DNA of 64,000 bases from Paenibacillus helianthi (GTDB lineage Bacteria; Bacillota; Bacilli; Paenibacillales; Paenibacillaceae). The DNA lies in the NCBI RefSeq assembly GCF_001909055.1, contig NZ_LVWI01000002.1:1-64000 (forward strand). The letters run 5' to 3'. Under the pieces are notes generated by a model, which ran no database searches, was not told where the DNA came from, and was given only the letters and a program-made list of their open reading frames with translations. Below, in pieces: positions 16,295 through 23,671 of this stretch. Each line of letters opens with the position of its first letter. The first letter of the stretch is position 1. The translations under genes were made by a program, and so were the position numbers.

Positions 16295-16672
16295 AGTGTA
16301 AAATACATTTTTTATGCCGCCAGGGGACCAAGGTTGTCAGCTAATCTTAAGTTGCCTGGACTATAAGGCGAACCCAAGTGGAAAAAGTAAACCTAATCCC
16401 AGCCAGCCATCTTCCAAACGACCGCAAGTGGGAAAAAGTAAACCTAATCTGGCCGATTTGCTCCAAAACTGGTCATTCCGTATAAAATAAGTGTACAAAA
16501 TCCCACTAACGCCGCGTCAGGACGGTTTTCAGCAGATTTAGTGGCACAAATTCCACTTCGCTTACGGTCACCAGCACTTAGCTTTCGGTAACCAGCTCTT
16601 AGCTTTCAGTGGCAGCCGTCCCAGCACCTCAGTGATCTCCCCTGCAAAAACACTCTGCAGAGTTCATTCTTT
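16295..16672. repeat. Non-coding stretch with a tandem 24-25-bp intergenic repeat
   Basis: No supportable gene lies here. Two near-identical copies, 16375-16398 and 16425-16449, share AAAAAGTAAACCTAATC preceded by CAAGTGG and are spaced 50 bp apart. Further right, AATCCCACTAA (about 16499-16509) and TTAGTGGCACAAATT (about 16539-16553) form a loose inverted repeat. Runs of CACTTAGCTTTC resemble the heptamer array at 17361. The stretch looks like a cluster of genome-wide intergenic repeats; copy number elsewhere cannot be judged. Confidence 0.6.
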
Positions 16673-17128
16673 TCATCCCAACTTTTCATCCGCTGATGCA
16701 TAGTCATAGACGTTATTCAGTACAAGCACCTGGTCGCTGCCGAGGGGGGTATGGACCGTTACCGTCTGACCGGGTTCTGCCAAGAGCAGCCCTCTCCCCA
16801 TCGGGGACCAGAGTGAAATACAGTACTCATCCAGATCGGATTCACCGGGGATAACAATGCGATACGCATCCTTCAGCGTTTCCGGACCAATTTTTAGAGA
16901 AACCCAGGAGCCGATTAGCACTGCAGAACGCCTAAGCTCGTCACCCGTCCCAGTCAATATGCCCTGTACACGCTCTTGATACGTCTGAATCAATCCACGG
17001 ATCTCCGCCCTGTCCGCAGGTGATTCCAATGCTACCCGATCCAGGATGCCAAAGGTATTCTCATCCAAATATACTAGCTGCCGCACCAGTTCCTCACGCA
17101 GTGAATCCGTAACCAGACTATGGCTCAT
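16673..17128 (-). CDS. GreA/GreB C-terminal-domain protein
   Basis: 151 aa. The C-terminal third (YCISLWSPMGRGLLLAEPGQTVTVHTP) matches the FKBP-like C-terminal domain of Gre transcript-cleavage factors. The first half is helical but is not the antiparallel coiled coil with the acidic tip that GreA uses in the RNA polymerase channel. It may act like Rnk-type Gre relatives that bind polymerase without cleavage activity (inference). The ATG at 17128, after GGGTGA, is chosen; a GTG at 17140 is possible. It overlaps the end of the small upstream gene, so the two are probably cotranscribed. Confidence 0.75.
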   Translation of the reverse strand: MSHSLVTDSLREELVRQLVYLDENTFGILDRVALESPADRAEIRGLIQTYQERVQGILTGTGDELRRSAVLIGSWVSLKIGPETLKDAYRIVIPGESDLDEYCISLWSPMGRGLLLAEPGQTVTVHTPLGSDQVLVLNNVYDYASADEKLG

Positions 17129-17339
17129 AGTAGATTTCACCCGCTCTCTTCATCAGTTCCTGCTCAAAAATTTGTACTTGCCCTCTCATTTCCATCAATC
17201 CTTCCACATAGTAAAATAGATCCCTCAGTGGGGATCTATCTATTAGGATAACATCTTTTGTCAGAAAGACAATGCCCGGCTGGCCGCAATGCTCACCGCT
17301 CCATGGGTCACTGGTTATTAACTCTGTTCCGCCATGCAT
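17118..17339 (-). CDS. Small hypothetical protein
   Basis: About 73 aa beginning MHGGTELITSD. It contains a hydrophobic segment (GIVFLTKDVILID) and a helical C-terminus (LFYYVEGLMEMRGQVQIFEQELM). No family is recognised. The frame is open further upstream into the heptamer array, but that part only encodes repeats of AKCQVPS and has no plausible start. The start at 17339 has a weak AAGG site close to the ATG, so it is uncertain. The last bases overlap the GreA-domain gene, which supports translation. Confidence 0.45.
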   Translation of the reverse strand: MHGGTELITSDPWSGEHCGQPGIVFLTKDVILIDRSPLRDLFYYVEGLMEMRGQVQIFEQELMKRAGEIYYEP

Positions 17340-17360
17340 ACACCTTACTTCGCTCGTGTA

Positions 17361-17479
17361 GCGCTTAGCGCTTGGCACTTGGCACTTGGCACTTGGCACT
17401 TGGCACTTGGCACTTAGCACTTAGCACTTAGCACTTAGCACTTAGCACTTAGCGCTTGGCACTTAGCACTTAGCACTTA
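17361..17479. repeat. Heptanucleotide tandem array, 17 units
   Basis: Seventeen head-to-tail units of GCACTTG or GCACTTA, with three units reading GCGCTTR, without interruption (119 bp). The G and A variants are blocked: mainly TTG units first, then TTA units, which suggests stepwise expansion. On the minus strand three units equal seven codons, so the array is open in that frame (AKCQVPS repeats). It lies between the methyltransferase stop and the small gene. Confidence 0.9.
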
Positions 17480-17504
17480 GCTCTCTGCTCTCAGCGCTCT
17501 GTTC

Positions 17505-18410
17505 TCAGCTCTTGCCAGCTTCAGCCCGGCTATACATATTCAGCTCCTGCAACCGGATGAGCACCTTGCCATAACGTCCTCCCTGCTTAATCAATACCTT
17601 GCCGTCTGGATAAGTACGGCGTACATACTCGGTAACGATTCTCCGCGCAGACTCATCTGCTGTATGTCCATGATGCTTCAGCATCTGCAGGGTCTCTTCA
17701 ATCGCCTCTTCGCGTGGCACCTCCATGCTCTTCATCTCCCGCGTGATCAGTGACTCGAACGAATAGCCCTTTAGATAGAGTAAATGGGTTAAATAAGCCA
17801 TATCCGAGCTTTTCGCATGCACTTCCTGTCCGGACAGCAAAGGAAGAACTTCATTCATAAGACTGTGCTCCCTGCCCCCTGCATTGAGACTGATGTAGCA
17901 ATACTTGCGCGCGCAGCTGAGCACACTCTCCACACTTTCCCAATCGGTAACCGCCGGAGACATGGATACAAACACAAGATCAAAGGCACCCTTCCAGCTC
18001 GTTGCGTCAAGATCCACATTTTCGAACAAGTCACGTACCAGTTCCACCTGACCCTGCGGGAACCTGGCTGTATTCTCTATGAACAGCTCGCCTAATGGAA
18101 TGTTCGGCTCTACCGCTGTGACCTTCGCCCCTCTATCAGCAAAAGGAACCGTGAACCCGCCTGAAGCCGCGCCTACATCCAATACGGACTGCCCTTCAAA
18201 GGATACCCCCTGTCCTTCCAGCCAGCCGATAATCCGCTCGCTTCTGCGTCTTCCCCCTTCACTGAACACTTCTTCGTTAAATGTCTTCGCCTTGTGGTCA
18301 AAGGAGCGTGCCAGATCCGTGCCCGCCTTCCTGAATTTATTGCCCATCGCTTCCGGGTCCTCTTTCCAGGCCTTTTCCCATACGCTGGCATTGAATAAAT
18401 CGGTTGTCAT
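17505..18410 (-). CDS. Class I SAM-dependent methyltransferase
   Basis: 301 aa. Motif I, VLDVGAASGGFTVPFADRG (about 76-94), binds S-adenosylmethionine; the acidic end of strand 2 is in VTAVEPN, and FDLVFVSMSPAV is the motif IV region. The N-terminal 70 residues are helical. The substrate cannot be inferred. It lies about 95 bp downstream of an Rrf2 regulator on the same strand but has its own copy of the regulator-type dyad (18460-18479), so it is a likely direct target of that regulator. The ribosome site (GGGATGAG) is weak. Confidence 0.85.
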   Translation of the reverse strand: MTTDLFNASVWEKAWKEDPEAMGNKFRKAGTDLARSFDHKAKTFNEEVFSEGGRRRSERIIGWLEGQGVSFEGQSVLDVGAASGGFTVPFADRGAKVTAVEPNIPLGELFIENTARFPQGQVELVRDLFENVDLDATSWKGAFDLVFVSMSPAVTDWESVESVLSCARKYCYISLNAGGREHSLMNEVLPLLSGQEVHAKSSDMAYLTHLLYLKGYSFESLITREMKSMEVPREEAIEETLQMLKHHGHTADESARRIVTEYVRRTYPDGKVLIKQGGRYGKVLIRLQELNMYSRAEAGKS

Positions 18411-18459
18411 ATCAGCTCATCCCTCTCTAAATGCTCATTTTTCTCTTCATAGATTTAAA

Positions 18460-18479
18460 AGACTTACTATGTCTATAAT
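18460..18479. promoter_or_regulatory. Dyad operator before the methyltransferase gene
   Basis: AGACTTACTATGTCTATAAT agrees at 16 of 20 positions with the element before the Rrf2 gene. The AGAC/GTCT arms are conserved and the middle varies, as expected of a protein-binding site. Confidence 0.6.
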
Positions 18480-18504
18480 CATGCCGCAAAATAACGGCGG
18501 ATGA

Positions 18505-18903
18505 TTAGTCCACCGTTATTTTCACGGCAAGCTCGGACATTTTCTTATTCTGCAGATACCGCTCCATTTGCTGCTCCGCTTCGATCATCTCCTGCTGAAT
18601 CGGACACATGCTGGAGTGATTAAGCGTACAATCGAACAACGAAGCCGTGCCTTCAATCGCATGAATGATATCCAGAAAAGAAATCTCTTCTTGCTTGCGC
18701 TTCAGCCGGTATCCCCCGTTCGCGCCGGATGCGGACTCAATGAGATCCGCCTTCACCAGCTTGGTCAGGATCTTCGACAGATACGTGGGAGATACCCCCT
18801 GCCGCTCCGCGAGCTGCTGAACTCCTATGGGCTTATTCGGCGCGGCAGACACCAGAAAGAGCATCGTGTGCAGCGCGTAATTGGTTGCCTTCGAATACTT
18901 CAT
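18505..18903 (-). CDS. Rrf2-family transcriptional regulator
   Basis: 132 aa, the normal Rrf2 length. The winged helix-turn-helix is MKYSKATNYALHTMLFL ... LAERQGVSPTYLSKILTKL, with the wing ASGANGGYRLKR. Two Cys (FDC and MCPI, 11 residues apart) occupy the region where IscR/NsrR-type members bind Fe-S clusters, but only two are present, so a redox or thiol sensor is equally possible. GAGGTGG precedes the ATG. It is followed by the methyltransferase gene; both have the same dyad upstream, so autoregulation is likely. Confidence 0.9.
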   Translation of the reverse strand: MKYSKATNYALHTMLFLVSAAPNKPIGVQQLAERQGVSPTYLSKILTKLVKADLIESASGANGGYRLKRKQEEISFLDIIHAIEGTASLFDCTLNHSSMCPIQQEMIEAEQQMERYLQNKKMSELAVKITVD

Positions 18904-18920
18904 CGTTCCACCTCAATCAA

Positions 18921-18940
18921 AGACTTTATTAGTCTATAAT
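18921..18940. promoter_or_regulatory. Dyad operator before the Rrf2 gene
   Basis: AGACTTTATTAGTCTATAAT contains the perfect inverted repeat AGACT-TTATT-AGTCT and lies 18 bp upstream of the regulator start. Confidence 0.6.
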
Positions 18941-18965
18941 AGCGTTTATATAAGTAAAAAGCAAA

Positions 18966-19005
18966 CAAAGGATTTCCACAGCCTTCCGCTGTAGAAAACC
19001 CTTTG
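18966..19005 (-). terminator. Terminator after the rhamnosidase gene
   Basis: CAAAGGATTTCCACAGC and GCTGTAGAAAACCCTTTG pair along about 17 bp around CTTCC. On the minus strand the hairpin is followed by GTTTGCTTTTTACTT. Confidence 0.7.
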
Positions 19006-19056
19006 CTCCCATAACATGATCCCTACTCGGCTAATTGAGGTTGTGGTTCCAGCTCA

Positions 19057-21723
19057 TTACAGTTGCGGCTCCACCGCATAAGTGAAACTATAGTCGCCCG
19101 AGCCCAGCTCTAACTTCACTTTATCCCCCAGTTGTTCTGCCGAATGGACACCGGTCGCCAGCCCCAGCAATCCATCTCTTTCCCGCACCTGGGCCAGCCC
19201 CGCATTTGGGAGATACAGCTCAGCGGTGGCGTTCGGCGGCACTGAAACAGAAATCTCCAGCCGATCCGCTGCTGTTCTCCATTCCGAGCGGATACGCCCG
19301 TACATCGTTTCAAGCTCGGCTGCGGCCCAGGTTAAATCTCCGCCCGGCTGCGGTTGAATCACAAATTTTTTGTAGCCGGGGAAATCTTCATCCAGCTCAA
19401 TACCGGCGACATGGCGGTACAGAAAGTCCCCGATGGCCCCATACGCATAATGATTGAAGGAATTCATGTCCTTGCTCCAAAAGCTGCCGTCCTCCTTCAT
19501 CCCGTCCCAATGCTCCCATATGGTTGTCGCTCCCTTGGTCACCTGATACAGCCAGGAGGGATAATCCGTCTGCAGCAGCAGTTGATAAGCCACATCTGTG
19601 TGCCCCGCCTCACTCAACACAAGATTCAGGTACGGCGTACCGACAAAACCGGTAGTGAGATGATAGTTGCTCTCCTCCAAGAGCTTCAGGAGTTTGCCTA
19701 CGGTACGTTCTTTTGCCGTTCCTTCCACCAGCCCGAACATTAACGCCAGCACACAGGCGGTTTGTGTGGACACGGATAACCGTCCGGAGGGGGTGATGAA
19801 TTCCCGGTTAAAGGCTGTCACAATACGGCTGTACAGCTCTGAGTAACGCTGGGCGTCTTCTGTTTTTCCGAGAACATGGGCTGTCTTCTGCATCAACTGA
19901 ACGGAATACGCGTAGAAAGCCGTTGCGATATAATCGGTATCCGTAGCGCCGCTGTAGCTGTCCGGTTTGGCATCCAGGCCCAGCCAGTCGCCGAAATGAA
20001 AGCCGGTATTCCACAAAAATTCGTCACTTCCCTGCTGGCGGATATATTCAACCCAGCCCTGCATGCTCGGGTACTGCTGTTCGAGGATACGCTTATCCCC
20101 GTAGCATTGGTAGAGCGTCCAGGGACAGATGACCGCAGCATCCCCCCATGCCGCAGAGGAATGCTCATTTTCTCCCAGAACATTCGGGATCACGAACGGA
20201 ACACCCCCATGGTCCAGCTGGTCGGCTGCCAGATCCTTAAGCCATTTGGTGAAGAAAGGCGCTACATTCATCAGATACGCGGAAGTGCGGATGAACATTT
20301 GCGCATCTCCGGTCCAGCCGAGCCGTTCATCCCGCTGCGGGCAATCGGTCGGCACATCGACAAAGTTGCCCTTTTGACCCCACCGGATATTATGCTGCAG
20401 CTGGTTAAGCAGCGGATTGGAGCAGGTGAAGGAGCCGGTAGGCTCCATATCCGAATGAAGCACAATGCCTGTGAAATCCTGCAGAGCTACGTTCGCGCCA
20501 AACCCAAGCAGCTGCACATAACGAAATCCCTGGAAGGTAAAACGCGGCTCGTAGCTTTCCGGGCCTCCGCCTTTTGCAATGTACGTAACGGTCTGCTTGG
20601 CTCGTCTCAGGTTATCCGTATACACATTTCCTTCTTGATCCAGGACCTCAAAATGGAGCAGCTGTACCTGAGTTCCTCCAGGGGCCTCCAGGGTAAAATT
20701 CATCCAGCCGACCATGTTCTGCCCCATATCGAGTACGGTTTCACCTGCTGGCGTCTTAAGTAGCTGAACCGGCTGGATCTCTTCAATTTTTCTTACCGGA
20801 ACATTCTCCTGTGCCACCAAAACCTCCTTGGGATGGGTGACAAGTTCTACACGGGACCAACTGCTGTCATCATAACCGGCCCTGCTGAATCCACTCCGCT
20901 CCAGACGGGCGTCATAGGTCTCACCGTGATACAGCTCCGACATTAGAATCGGACCGGCGGCAGCCGTCCAGTGTTCACCGGTGGTGATGATCTGTTCGTC
21001 CCCATCCGCAAAAGTCAGATGTATCTGCATCAGCAATGCCGGGCGGTCGCCGTACAGATGCTTGCGGTTATCCCAGGCCAGGTTTCCTTTGTACCAGCCG
21101 TTCCCGAGCCAGGCACCCACCGCATTGTCTCCCGCTGCAATCTGCCCCGTAATATCATAGGTCTGCACCTGCAGCCGGTGATTGTAGCTGGTCCAGCCCG
21201 GGGTCATATAACCGTCGCCCACCCGTGAGCCGTTCAATTCCATTTCATACAGACCCAGGGCAGTCACGTACATTCTGGCCTGAAGCGGAGTGCCATCGAT
21301 GTGAAAAGTGTGGCGTACAAGCGGACATTGCTCCGCCTCTACATCCAGCAGAGAAAGCGGGGCGCTAATCCATCCGGCCTTCCATTCCTCCGCTTTCAGC
21401 AGCCCCATTTCCCAAAACGCGGCTTCTGACCAATCCGTATGCCGGTTCTCCCGGTCCCACACCTTCACGCGGTAATAATACCGCTTCCGTGAACGGAGTT
21501 CGGGCTCCATCAGCTCCACATGAGTACATTGATCCGAATAGACTCTGCCGGAAGTCCACAGGAGAGTGCTGAAATCCGGCTCTGTGGAAATCTGAATGTC
21601 ATAGGACTGCTGCATCACGTTCCGCTCCACCGATTGAAGCTGCCAGCTGATTCTTGGATGGCACACATCAAGTCCGACCGGATTCTCCTTATACTCCACA
21701 CGTAATTTTTGTACCTTTAACAT
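19057..21723 (-). CDS. Alpha-L-rhamnosidase, GH78
   Basis: Hydrolyses terminal alpha-L-rhamnose from glycosides or rhamnogalacturonan oligomers. 888 aa in the order known for GH78: a fibronectin-like start (MLKVQKLRVEYKENPVGLDV), the N-terminal beta domains, the concanavalin-like domain, the (alpha/alpha)6 catalytic domain with the signature DVPTDCPQRDERLGWTGDAQ, and a C-terminal beta domain. No signal peptide, so it is probably cytoplasmic and acts on imported oligomers. Divergent from an AraC regulator with about 150 bp between, where direct repeats and a cre-like site lie. It pairs functionally with the acetylesterase and uronate operon. Confidence 0.95.
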   Translation of the reverse strand: MLKVQKLRVEYKENPVGLDVCHPRISWQLQSVERNVMQQSYDIQISTEPDFSTLLWTSGRVYSDQCTHVELMEPELRSRKRYYYRVKVWDRENRHTDWSEAAFWEMGLLKAEEWKAGWISAPLSLLDVEAEQCPLVRHTFHIDGTPLQARMYVTALGLYEMELNGSRVGDGYMTPGWTSYNHRLQVQTYDITGQIAAGDNAVGAWLGNGWYKGNLAWDNRKHLYGDRPALLMQIHLTFADGDEQIITTGEHWTAAAGPILMSELYHGETYDARLERSGFSRAGYDDSSWSRVELVTHPKEVLVAQENVPVRKIEEIQPVQLLKTPAGETVLDMGQNMVGWMNFTLEAPGGTQVQLLHFEVLDQEGNVYTDNLRRAKQTVTYIAKGGGPESYEPRFTFQGFRYVQLLGFGANVALQDFTGIVLHSDMEPTGSFTCSNPLLNQLQHNIRWGQKGNFVDVPTDCPQRDERLGWTGDAQMFIRTSAYLMNVAPFFTKWLKDLAADQLDHGGVPFVIPNVLGENEHSSAAWGDAAVICPWTLYQCYGDKRILEQQYPSMQGWVEYIRQQGSDEFLWNTGFHFGDWLGLDAKPDSYSGATDTDYIATAFYAYSVQLMQKTAHVLGKTEDAQRYSELYSRIVTAFNREFITPSGRLSVSTQTACVLALMFGLVEGTAKERTVGKLLKLLEESNYHLTTGFVGTPYLNLVLSEAGHTDVAYQLLLQTDYPSWLYQVTKGATTIWEHWDGMKEDGSFWSKDMNSFNHYAYGAIGDFLYRHVAGIELDEDFPGYKKFVIQPQPGGDLTWAAAELETMYGRIRSEWRTAADRLEISVSVPPNATAELYLPNAGLAQVRERDGLLGLATGVHSAEQLGDKVKLELGSGDYSFTYAVEPQL

Positions 21724-21764
21724 CCATAGCCACCCCGTCTTTTCTTGGATTCATCTTGTGATCT

Positions 21765-21850
21765 CGAAGCGCTTTCTATTACAATTATAGAAATCAAATG
21801 ACTTCGCATGACCCGTGAAAAGGACATTTCACCTGTGAAATAAGGACTTT
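21765..21850. promoter_or_regulatory. Rhamnosidase/AraC intergenic control region
   Basis: Two direct repeats, CCCGTGAAAAGGACATTT (about 21812-21829) and CCTGTGAAATAAGGACTTTT (about 21832-21851), have GGAC cores 22 bp apart, the spacing expected of an AraC dimer. CGAAGCGCTTTCTA at 21765-21778 resembles a CcpA cre site (GAAAGCGCTT core on the minus strand). Confidence 0.5.
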
Positions 21851-21877
21851 TAGTTCCGTTAAGAAAGGGATGGACGG

Positions 21878-22804
21878 ATGAATTCTGCAGAGCATGTGCT
21901 TAAAGGCGAAGCTTTTTTCCAAAAGAATCTGCTGCTCTATGTTAACCGTGCTACGGAGACTTACCAGCTTCCGCTTCATTCCCATGATTTCATCGAGCTG
22001 GCCTTCGTTGCCGAAGGGAAGGGGTTTCATTATACAGAACAAGAGGTTCAGAAAGCCTGCAGAGGGCAGCTGTATTTCATTCCCGTTGGCGTCTCCCATG
22101 TTTTCCGGCCTTCGTCGCCCCATTCGCTTAAAGAACCGCTCGTCGTCTATAATTGTTTATTTACAACAGCGCTTCTGGATGACCTTGCTTTCGTGATTCC
22201 GGATGCACCGATTGCAGCGTACCTCGAACAGATCAAGAATCAGCAGGTGCCCGCATTCTCCATGACCGACCAAAATGGTTCCATCGAGAACCTCTTCCTC
22301 TCACTGCACCGGGAGTACAATCTCCCGCAGACCGGTTCCGGCAGTTATCTGCTGACCCTGTTCATTCAGCTGGTTGTCACCCTGTACAGGTTACAGCATG
22401 ATGAGCTGCACTTTCCGGTGACCAGACCGACGCAATTCCTGCAAATTCTCCACTATATCCAGCAGGAGTATGCCCAAGCCCTTACCTTGTCCCATCTTGC
22501 CCGGACCTTTGACTGGAGCGAGCGGCATCTTCAGCGGCTGTTCAAAACGCACACCGGCCAGACCTTCCATCATTTCCTGCAAAATGTCCGGATTCAAAAG
22601 AGCTGCGTTCTGCTGATCCAGCAGCTACACTCCCCCATTCCGCTCATTGCGGAGCAGGTCGGCTACCACGATACCAAAACGTTCAACCTGGTCTTCAAAC
22701 GGATCATTGGCAAACCGCCCGGCGGGTACCGGCAGGAGGCGGCAAGCACCGGAGCGCAACCACAGACGATAGAAGCCGCCAATGACGCTACTCCCAGCGG
22801 ATGA
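21878..22804 (+). CDS. AraC-family regulator of the rhamnosidase
   Basis: 308 aa. The N-terminal cupin sensor is recognisable (YQLPLHSHDFIELAFVAEGKGFHY; LYFIPVGVSHVFRP). The C-terminal double HTH comprises LTLSHLARTFDWSERHLQRLFKTHTGQTF and IPLIAEQVGYHDTKTFNLVFKRIIGKPPGGYR. Cupin AraC proteins usually activate sugar genes on binding the sugar, here presumably rhamnose or a rhamnoside (inference from the divergent GH78 gene). The ATG at 21878 has only a weak upstream GGGATGGACGG site. Confidence 0.9.
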   Translation: MNSAEHVLKGEAFFQKNLLLYVNRATETYQLPLHSHDFIELAFVAEGKGFHYTEQEVQKACRGQLYFIPVGVSHVFRPSSPHSLKEPLVVYNCLFTTALLDDLAFVIPDAPIAAYLEQIKNQQVPAFSMTDQNGSIENLFLSLHREYNLPQTGSGSYLLTLFIQLVVTLYRLQHDELHFPVTRPTQFLQILHYIQQEYAQALTLSHLARTFDWSERHLQRLFKTHTGQTFHHFLQNVRIQKSCVLLIQQLHSPIPLIAEQVGYHDTKTFNLVFKRIIGKPPGGYRQEAASTGAQPQTIEAANDATPSG

Positions 22805-22887
22805 CAATAATAGCAGTGGCCTGCAGATAATATTAGATTATAAGAGTGGTTGCTGCTCTGAGATAACAAGGGTTGCTGCCGTGAGTC

Positions 22888-22936
22888 AAAAAGCCGCCCT
22901 GTGTCATCGTAAAGAAATGACGGGGCGGCATCTTTT
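22888..22936. terminator. Bidirectional terminator between convergent genes
   Basis: AAAAGCCGCCC ... GGGCGGCATCTTTT form a long GC stem with inner pairing GTCAT/ATGAC, flanked by A and T runs on both sides. It serves the AraC gene and the convergent stalk-domain gene. Confidence 0.8.
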
Positions 22937-22951
22937 ATGAGATATTATGTC

Positions 22952-23470
22952 CTATTTCTGCAGCTCCGCATCCTTTTGCTTCAGCAGGTCGCCATATTCC
23001 GCTTTATACTCCTCCAGCTTGTCCTTCAGTTCGGTATTGGACGGATCCAGTTTCAGCTTGCTGCTGGTGGACAGAATGTTATCGACTACATTATCGATTT
23101 GGCTGTCAATTGCCTTGATTTTGCTTTTGGTCACTGCTACTGCAGAATCTGGTGTCATCGTGGGCAGGGGTCCAATAGTGATGCTCTCGGCCTTAGCCAG
23201 TGAAGACGAAGATATAATCTCTTTCTCGTCCAGACTTATGGTCTTGCCGGACAAGGAGACCTTATAGCCTGCCAGCTCTCCGATGGCCCGCACCGGTGCA
23301 TAGCTTTTTCCATCAATGACAATGGCCTTGTCGGCCAGCTTCTTGCCGTATACGTTTACGGTGTATTCTGCTTGAATGGTCTTGCCTACTAGACTTGTAG
23401 AGGCTCCAATCGCCTGAGTACTAATCATCAGTACCGCACCGGCAAGACAGCCGGCAGCAAGCTTTTTCAT
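22952..23470 (-). CDS. Secreted stalk-domain (copper amine oxidase N-like) protein
   Basis: 172 aa. A Sec signal peptide (MKKLAAGCLAGAVLMISTQAIGA) is followed by a short copper-amine-oxidase-N1/stalk-like beta module (YTVNVYGKKLADKAIVIDGKSYAPVRAIGELAGYKVSLSGKTISL), then a charged helical C-terminus likely to be coiled coil (about 105-172). Such modules are common in Paenibacillus wall proteins and have no known activity of their own. It is monocistronic and convergent to the AraC gene. Confidence 0.75.
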   Translation of the reverse strand: MKKLAAGCLAGAVLMISTQAIGASTSLVGKTIQAEYTVNVYGKKLADKAIVIDGKSYAPVRAIGELAGYKVSLSGKTISLDEKEIISSSSLAKAESITIGPLPTMTPDSAVAVTKSKIKAIDSQIDNVVDNILSTSSKLKLDPSNTELKDKLEEYKAEYGDLLKQKDAELQK

Positions 23471-23671
23471 AAGAAGTTCACTCCCCGTAAAATACTATAC
23501 TTGCTAGTTTACCATTTTACGGCGGGTGATGACGAGCTTTTCCCATACACTTTGGCTAAGCAAGGCCGAGAGAATGGATAATCGCAGGTGTGCAAGTCAT
23601 TGAGAGGTATAATCATACGTGCCGTCTACATACCTTAGTACTTCCGGTGCTTCCTACACCTATAGTCGCCC

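Noticed and set aside
17340..17420. N-terminal extension of the small protein through the heptamer array
   Set aside because: It only encodes AKCQVPS repeats from a non-ATG codon without a ribosome site.
17361..17479. Possible CRISPR array
   Set aside because: The units are directly abutting 7-mers without spacers and no cas genes are near; it is a minisatellite.
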